From Gracilaria caudata (taxonomy: Eukaryota; Rhodophyta; Florideophyceae; Gracilariales; Gracilariaceae), in the NCBI GenBank assembly GCA_030374735.1, contig JASCIV010000239.1, positions 1 to 29,362 on the forward strand: 29,362 nt of DNA, given 5' to 3'. The position numbers and the translations under genes are program-made. Below, piece by piece: positions 25,330-29,362 of this stretch; within the stretch, counting starts at the first letter, position 1, and every line of letters begins with the position of its first letter. The notes beneath the pieces are model-generated. The model ran no database searches, had not been told where the DNA came from, and was given only the letters and a program-made list of their open reading frames with translations.

Positions 25330-26149
25330 TCAATTTCTCAGAGCAGCCCCAAATTCCACTTCTACCAGACCTTCTATGCCAGCGGTGATTTTGTCACCCG
25401 GCCGAAACTCGCCAACCCCTGAAGGAGTTCCAGTCAAGATCAGGTCCCATTCTTCCAGCGTAACATGGCTCGATATATGCTCGATTAGTTCTGGGATCGT
25501 CCAGATCATATCCTTTGTTGATCCAAACTGTTTTCGTTCGCCGTTCACATCAAGATAAAGGTTCACGTCAACCACGCCTTTCTCGTCCATCACTATCGAG
25601 TCGGGAGGAAGTACCGTCGATAAAGGTAGAAACGTATCACACCCTTTTGCGATCGCCCACGGTCTTCCAACCTTCTTCGCTGCGGATTGCCAGTTTCGTG
25701 CGGTTACATCGATGGCACATACGTATCCCGCCACGTGCTTCATGGCATCAACAGCCCGAACATCCTTTGCAGGACTACCTATTACAACACCAAGCTCCAC
25801 TTCAAGCACGCGTCAGTTATGGAAATTTACGCAAATCTATGTGTGCAGTTGAACACCGAAAGCTTACCTTCATGATGAGCGACTGCAGTTGGTGGAATTT
25901 GGATCGGGCCGGCGTTTTGAGCGAGATATGATGTTGATGGTTTGAAGAACCATATGGGAGCTATCCGATCTGCTTTGGAGCCCATTTCTTTGGCATGGTC
26001 CACATAATTCAGACCGACCTGAGCACAGAGAGGTTAGACAGCACATCTTCCTGGACGTGAGATGGCGCTGCATGCTGTGCACTTACCGCAACGGCCTTCC
26101 GCGATGCTTTCTGAAGCAAAGCATCGGCGTGACGAAGAGCATTTGCCAT
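25330..26149 (-). CDS. FAHD1: FAHD1-like acylpyruvase / oxaloacetate decarboxylase (three exons)
   Basis: Exons 26149-26087, 26018-25868 and 25799-25330 join to 227 aa, close to the 221-224 aa of animal FAHD1. The short first exon encodes a basic amphipathic start (MANALRHADALLQKASRKAV). VGLNYVDHAKEMG gives the proposed catalytic His 29-Glu 32 dyad. HHEVELGVVIG supplies metal ligands Glu 71 and Glu 73, and AIDVTARNWQ supplies Asp 102. Later motifs are GRPWAIAKGCDTF, SSHVTLEEWDLILTGTPSGVG and the final beta strands. The fold is fumarylacetoacetate hydrolase, Mg-dependent, hydrolysing acylpyruvates or decarboxylating oxaloacetate, mostly in mitochondria. The splice joins fall exactly on conserved residues (KAVA|VGLNY, HHE|VELG), so the model is firm. 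Confidence 0.93.
25800..25867 (-). other. spliceosomal intron in the FAHD1-like gene (68 bp, second)
   Basis: Donor GTAAGC, acceptor GCTTGAAG. Phase 1. It interrupts the metal-binding HHE-VE motif and is removed to restore it. Contains CATAACTGAC close to the acceptor, a plausible branch site. Confidence 0.92.
26019..26086 (-). other. spliceosomal intron in the FAHD1-like gene (68 bp, first)
   Basis: Donor GTAAGT, acceptor CTCTGTGCTCAG. Phase 0. CTAAC about 18 bp before the acceptor is a plausible branch site. Same length as the other intron in this gene. Confidence 0.92.
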
Positions 26150-26184
26150 CACCGCCGAATACACGCTGGCGACGAGGTGTGCTT

Positions 26185-26197
26185 CACGTGTTATATA
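26185..26197 (-). promoter_or_regulatory. TATA box plus CACGTG upstream of the FAHD1-like gene
   Basis: On the minus strand TATATAA (26191-26197) is followed by CACGTG (26185-26190), 36-48 bp before the ATG at 26149. Spacing allows a short 5' UTR of about 10-15 nt. This is the best-placed TATA element in the window. Confidence 0.45.
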
Positions 26198-27393
26198 GCA
26201 CAAACTGTTGCAAAGTGCGCGTGAAACGGTATCGGTGGTGAAGGGACGCCTCTCCTACAACACAAACTGCTTGGATTGTTTGGGCGACGAGAGGCTCACA
26301 CTGTGTGCACGATCTGGGGCGGCACTTGCCTCGCCCGATCTGCCGGCCGTACGCATCATCGTCACTGTGTACGGGTTTATTTGCAAAATATGGTTGTTCT
26401 CCAAAAAAGCATGTGGTGTGAAAAGAAGATTCTCAACGTCTACGTCCAAAGTAAATCCTACGCTATCTACTAGTTTGATGTTTCTCTTGACTTCGAACAA
26501 CGGAGGTACAAACGTAGATAGCCGTCAAGCGTTCTTAAAAGTTCAAACAAGCATGAACTCCACAGTAGAAAACATTAGGCAGGTGGCTTCATGCCTGCAT
26601 TCGAAAGGCACCGATGGGGCGTTGCACTTCAGTGCCCAGTTTTGCTCACCTTGCGTGACATCGTGATGAAGAACTTAAATATCTCAACTCTGAATCTAAA
26701 GGCATGTCCCTCAAAACCCCAGACCTCAGAAACTCGGGCTTGCGAAGTCGTACTCCAAGGTGTTTGCTTAATTATACGGAAATTATGGCGAATGTCTCCC
26801 TCTCTTCGAGAAGAGTCTCTTGCCGTTCCTTTTTGGTGTCTAGATACAGGACGAATGCAGGCAACAATGGTGGGCGCATGCTTCGCTGTTTCTCCACCAC
26901 TCGATTGGCCTGGCTTGCTTCTTTGCCAGATTTCATTGGACGACAGAATCCAAGGCAACAATTCTGTTCAACCGAACAAGCTCTCTGCTACGCATTCTGT
27001 CAGCCTTGCTCAAAATAACGCGCTACGGCGTTGCAGTTGTGCCAAGCCCGGTTCCATGCACTGGTGCTGGTCCACACTTTCGGTAGCCCCGGGAACTAGC
27101 CATTCTTCATTCATTGTACATAGGTGCAAGCAAATGCAAACTGCGAAGCGTGAAGGTACGCCCTTAGCTTCATGTTGTCCGCTTCAAAGCTAACTGGCCT
27201 GTAGCCAGCGTGCACGCATCTCAAGATCTGGAACAAGTATGATAAAGGTTTACTTTAAATTCCATACGCTTCTAGTAGTATGAAAAGCTTACTGAAGCCA
27301 ATGCTTGAGTCCAATCTTCTCCCTTTCCAATCCAGCCCATATCTACTCGAGTCCAGCGTGAAGCGTATTCTAGTTTGGGAAGATGTTCTGGAT
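26198..27393. other. gene-poor stretch with a weak open frame
   Basis: This 1.2 kb lies between the FAHD1-like gene start and the end of the protease gene. An ATG-initiated plus-strand frame at 26591-27193 (200 aa) has Cys- and Ser-rich sequence, no recognisable motif, and competing frames on both strands; I do not call it a gene. No tRNA or clear repeat is seen. Confidence 0.35.
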
Positions 27394-28452
27394 TTAGGCG
27401 GTCTTCGGATCGGCAGGTTGGGCTGGTGAGAATTGCGTGAATTTCCTATCATTTCCCTTCTCTGACTCAGTTTTTGCATCCGCTCTCAAACTAAGTTGTG
27501 CATCGCTTTCCTCACCCGATGAAATTTCTTGAGGTTGTGATCCGGGTTGACCCGGGAAAAAAGCCAGCTGAAGCTTTTCCGCTGAGGCCTTGACCCACTC
27601 TAGATTGCTTGCGACGTCAGTAAACACGCCAGACTCCTCTGACGCACATTGCGCATCTCCGTAACTGACCACGCCCACCTGAACTGCTTCCCGTTCCTTC
27701 TCTGATGTTTGCTCCAACAAGAACAGTCCTCCTCCCGAATCGCCTCGACATGCTGAAGCTCCTTCTTTTACACCGGCCGTGCAAATCATACCATCGGCAG
27801 TCTTCCATTGGCCTTCCGGACCATCACAAAACGATTTCTCCTGAATTCGAAGAGCGGTTTTCTGAAGCCTTCCGGAAAGAACCTCTACTTGTTGCGCTGA
27901 TTTCTCAACTGTACCCAGCATCTGAATACCATATCCGACGACCCAAGCAACGTCATCTTTCTTGGGAGTGGAGTCTGCCAGCTTCACAGTGGGTGCGGAG
28001 GAAGACTCATTCAATAAAACCAAAGCAATGTCATTCGGTGAACCGAGCCCGGTATACTCGGGATGCGCGATACTTGCAATTGTCCTGAATGTCTGCGCAT
28101 GTTCGTTGTGAGAGTGTTTATCTTCAAGTTCTATTCGGCCAATGGTAGCAAATACAGGCGAATCATACCCATCGTTGAGCACACAATGAGCTGCGGTGAG
28201 AACAATGTCGGGCGTGACTAAAGTGCCTGTGCAAAAGCGGGTTGATGAGACGGCCATATCATGACGGGATAGATCCACGACGAAAGGGTACTCGTTCTTA
28301 TCAGTTACAGGGACTCCGTGAATCACCCTCGATGAGGCTTGGTCAAGTTTCGAATCGTTTTCGACTTTTCCGACCACGGCAGACTCTGACAGCAACAGAA
28401 GTGAAGCTACGCAGACGACAATAATGGAAGAGGGCGTTCCACGCAAGAACAT
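27394..28452 (-). CDS. secreted chymotrypsin-fold serine protease (S1)
   Basis: Intron-free 352 aa from ATG at 28452. A signal peptide (about 1-24, IIVVCVASLLLLSESA) is followed by a short propeptide and an activation site SR-VIHG (cut after R42). The catalytic triad is His 89 in LTAAHC, Asp 141 in NDIAL and Ser 239 in GDSGGG. Three disulfides fit C74-C90, C209-C224 and C235-C269. The S1 pocket residue six before Ser 239 is Ser 233 rather than Asp, so trypsin-like cleavage after Lys/Arg is unlikely and chymotrypsin- or elastase-like preference is more probable. About 60 residues after the protease domain form an acidic, Ser/Gln-rich tail. It should be secreted or vacuolar and made as a zymogen. 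Substrates are unknown. Confidence 0.94.
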   Translation of the reverse strand: MFLRGTPSSIIVVCVASLLLLSESAVVGKVENDSKLDQASSRVIHGVPVTDKNEYPFVVDLSRHDMAVSSTRFCTGTLVTPDIVLTAAHCVLNDGYDSPVFATIGRIELEDKHSHNEHAQTFRTIASIAHPEYTGLGSPNDIALVLLNESSSAPTVKLADSTPKKDDVAWVVGYGIQMLGTVEKSAQQVEVLSGRLQKTALRIQEKSFCDGPEGQWKTADGMICTAGVKEGASACRGDSGGGLFLLEQTSEKEREAVQVGVVSYGDAQCASEESGVFTDVASNLEWVKASAEKLQLAFFPGQPGSQPQEISSGEESDAQLSLRADAKTESEKGNDRKFTQFSPAQPADPKTA

Positions 28453-29362
28453 GACGGCTGGTGGCTCGAAGGCTAGGGAAGTTAGTTTTCTTTAGCGATG
28501 ATAAATCAGCATAGAATGGATCGCACGGAGTGGACGTGTGGTAGTGAACATGGTTTCAGGGGGGGCGGGCTTGGCAGGACTCAGGGGAGAGAAAAATGGG
28601 TGGGTGCAGCACTTTAATTAGAAGCGAAGCGGCAGAGGAGTAGACGTGGCGCTGGCGATCGATTACAAAACGTACTGCAGCGAGTGCGTTTGCGACGAAT
28701 CGCCGTTAATAGAACGGAACGTTTGTGCGACAACGAGTGCAGTTGAGATCGCTTCGAGCCGAAAAGCGGCGTGTCCTCCAGGGCTTCGGAGGTTTGCGCG
28801 CACCGTTTACTTCTGGTTTCTCTGACTAACTTTGCTTGTTGCCCGCGCTTACTCGCGCAAGTGCCTGGTGACGTCAGCCGCGGGACGGCCCCTGCAGTTG
28901 GGGGAGGGGGAATAATGCGGTGCTGAAGGGCAGCAATGTGGAGACGCCGGTAGCCGCGGCCCCACTGGCACCTAGCAAGCAGCCGGGGCGCGCGTCGAAA
29001 AGCTCCGCGCATGATCACAGACTGGAATCTGTTTGAGATGCAGCCAATGGTGACGAAGTGCTTCGGCGCATTGCCCAATAGGCACTCCTCAACGCCACCT
29101 GTGCGCACGCAGTTGGACACGGCGCTTACAGCGAGCGCGGCAGCGGTGCAGCGCACCTGAGGGCGGTCACGCGCGATGGTCGCGGAAAGCGCCGAAAGCA
29201 GGCTGATTTGGCATGTGCGCAGCGGCAACGCGAAATGCTGCGCATGCGCATTGCCCGCTGCGGTGCACCGCGCCCCTAAAACTGGACGCGCCGCGCCCCG
29301 ACTCGAATCTGTCGCACACGCGCTCAAATTGTCGTCCCGCCGCACTCCCTCCTCCCCCCCAC
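28453..29362. other. protease promoter and GC-rich right edge, no firm gene
   Basis: The first part is the promoter region of the protease. From about 28614 to the window edge the sequence is GC-rich and open on the minus strand. The frame from an ATG at 29012 to 28614 would give 132 aa, very rich in Arg and Ser with an organelle-leader-like start (MRGAFRRAPRLLARC), but it lacks any conserved motif. It may be a chance frame or a partial exon of a gene beyond the edge. Confidence 0.3.

Noticed and set aside
26591..27193. 200 aa plus-strand frame between the FAHD1-like gene and the protease
   Set aside because: Starts with ATG but has no conserved motif and competing frames on both strands; left as unresolved.
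28614..29345. 243 aa minus-strand frame at the right edge
   Set aside because: No ATG at the upstream end, Arg/Ser/Ala-rich, GC-rich DNA; could hide an exon but cannot be supported.
1..29362. CRISPR array, rRNA, snRNA or bacterial operon
   Set aside because: No regularly spaced repeats, no rRNA or U-snRNA core sequence recognised, and gene structure is eukaryotic.

Overview
The window is nuclear DNA from an intron-poor, gene-dense eukaryote that very likely has a plastid. The evidence is spliceosomal GT..AG introns (four confidently placed, 68 to 146 bp), two eukaryotic-type tRNA-Gln genes with Pol III terminators, an AGC protein kinase, cytochrome c, a plant-type leucine aminopeptidase with a transit-like leader, and a small membrane protein with a plastid-type transit peptide. 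A Ty1/copia element sits at the left edge. A red alga or a related alga fits best, but this is an inference from gene content and architecture; no rRNA or plastid marker settles it.

Layout. 1-2948: right part of a Ty1/copia pol (integrase, reverse transcriptase, RNase H), intact but cut by the window edge, followed by a probable polypurine tract and the start of a 3' LTR. 3.0-4.6 kb: no gene seen. 4579-7602 (-): large Gln-rich, probably nuclear protein with two SUMO-interaction-like motifs. 7.6-9.5 kb: no gene seen; paired CACGTG boxes. 9472-10737 (-): unrecognised protein with a C-terminal IQ motif, head to head with 11287-12114 (+), a BORCS5/myrlysin-like protein with a myristoylation start. 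12902-13132 (+): SMIM4/UQCC5-like complex III assembly protein. 13308-14012 (-): MLF-like protein. 15306-16718 (+): S6K-like AGC kinase. 16947-17019 (-): tRNA-Gln(UUG). 17278-17631 (+): small Pro-rich protein. 17723-19489 (-): leucine aminopeptidase, divergent from 19943-20785 (+), a hemerythrin-like four-helix protein. 20912-20984 (+): tRNA-Gln(CUG). 21284-21871 (+): plastid-targeted membrane protein. 22411-22920 (+): RING-H2 E3 ligase, converging with a spliced HAD phosphatase (22926-23948, -). 23947-24573 (+): hypothetical ORF. 24666-25138 (+): cytochrome c with one intron. 25330-26149 (-): FAHD1-like hydrolase/decarboxylase with two introns. 27394-28452 (-): secreted chymotrypsin-fold serine protease. 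28.5-29.4 kb: GC-rich, no convincing gene.

The genes are mostly unrelated housekeeping functions and do not form an operon-like system. Three relate to mitochondria (the SMIM4-like factor, cytochrome c, the FAHD1-like enzyme) and at least one to the plastid. Compactness shows in convergent stop codons 5 bp apart and in divergent pairs sharing promoters of about 450-550 bp. The most interesting observations are the BORCS5-like protein with its overlapping upstream ORF, the SMIM4-like microprotein, the ligand-depleted hemerythrin-like protein, the interlocking TAGGGA dyads in a shared promoter, the variant activation loop of the S6K-like kinase, and the two different tRNA-Gln isoacceptors 3.9 kb apart.
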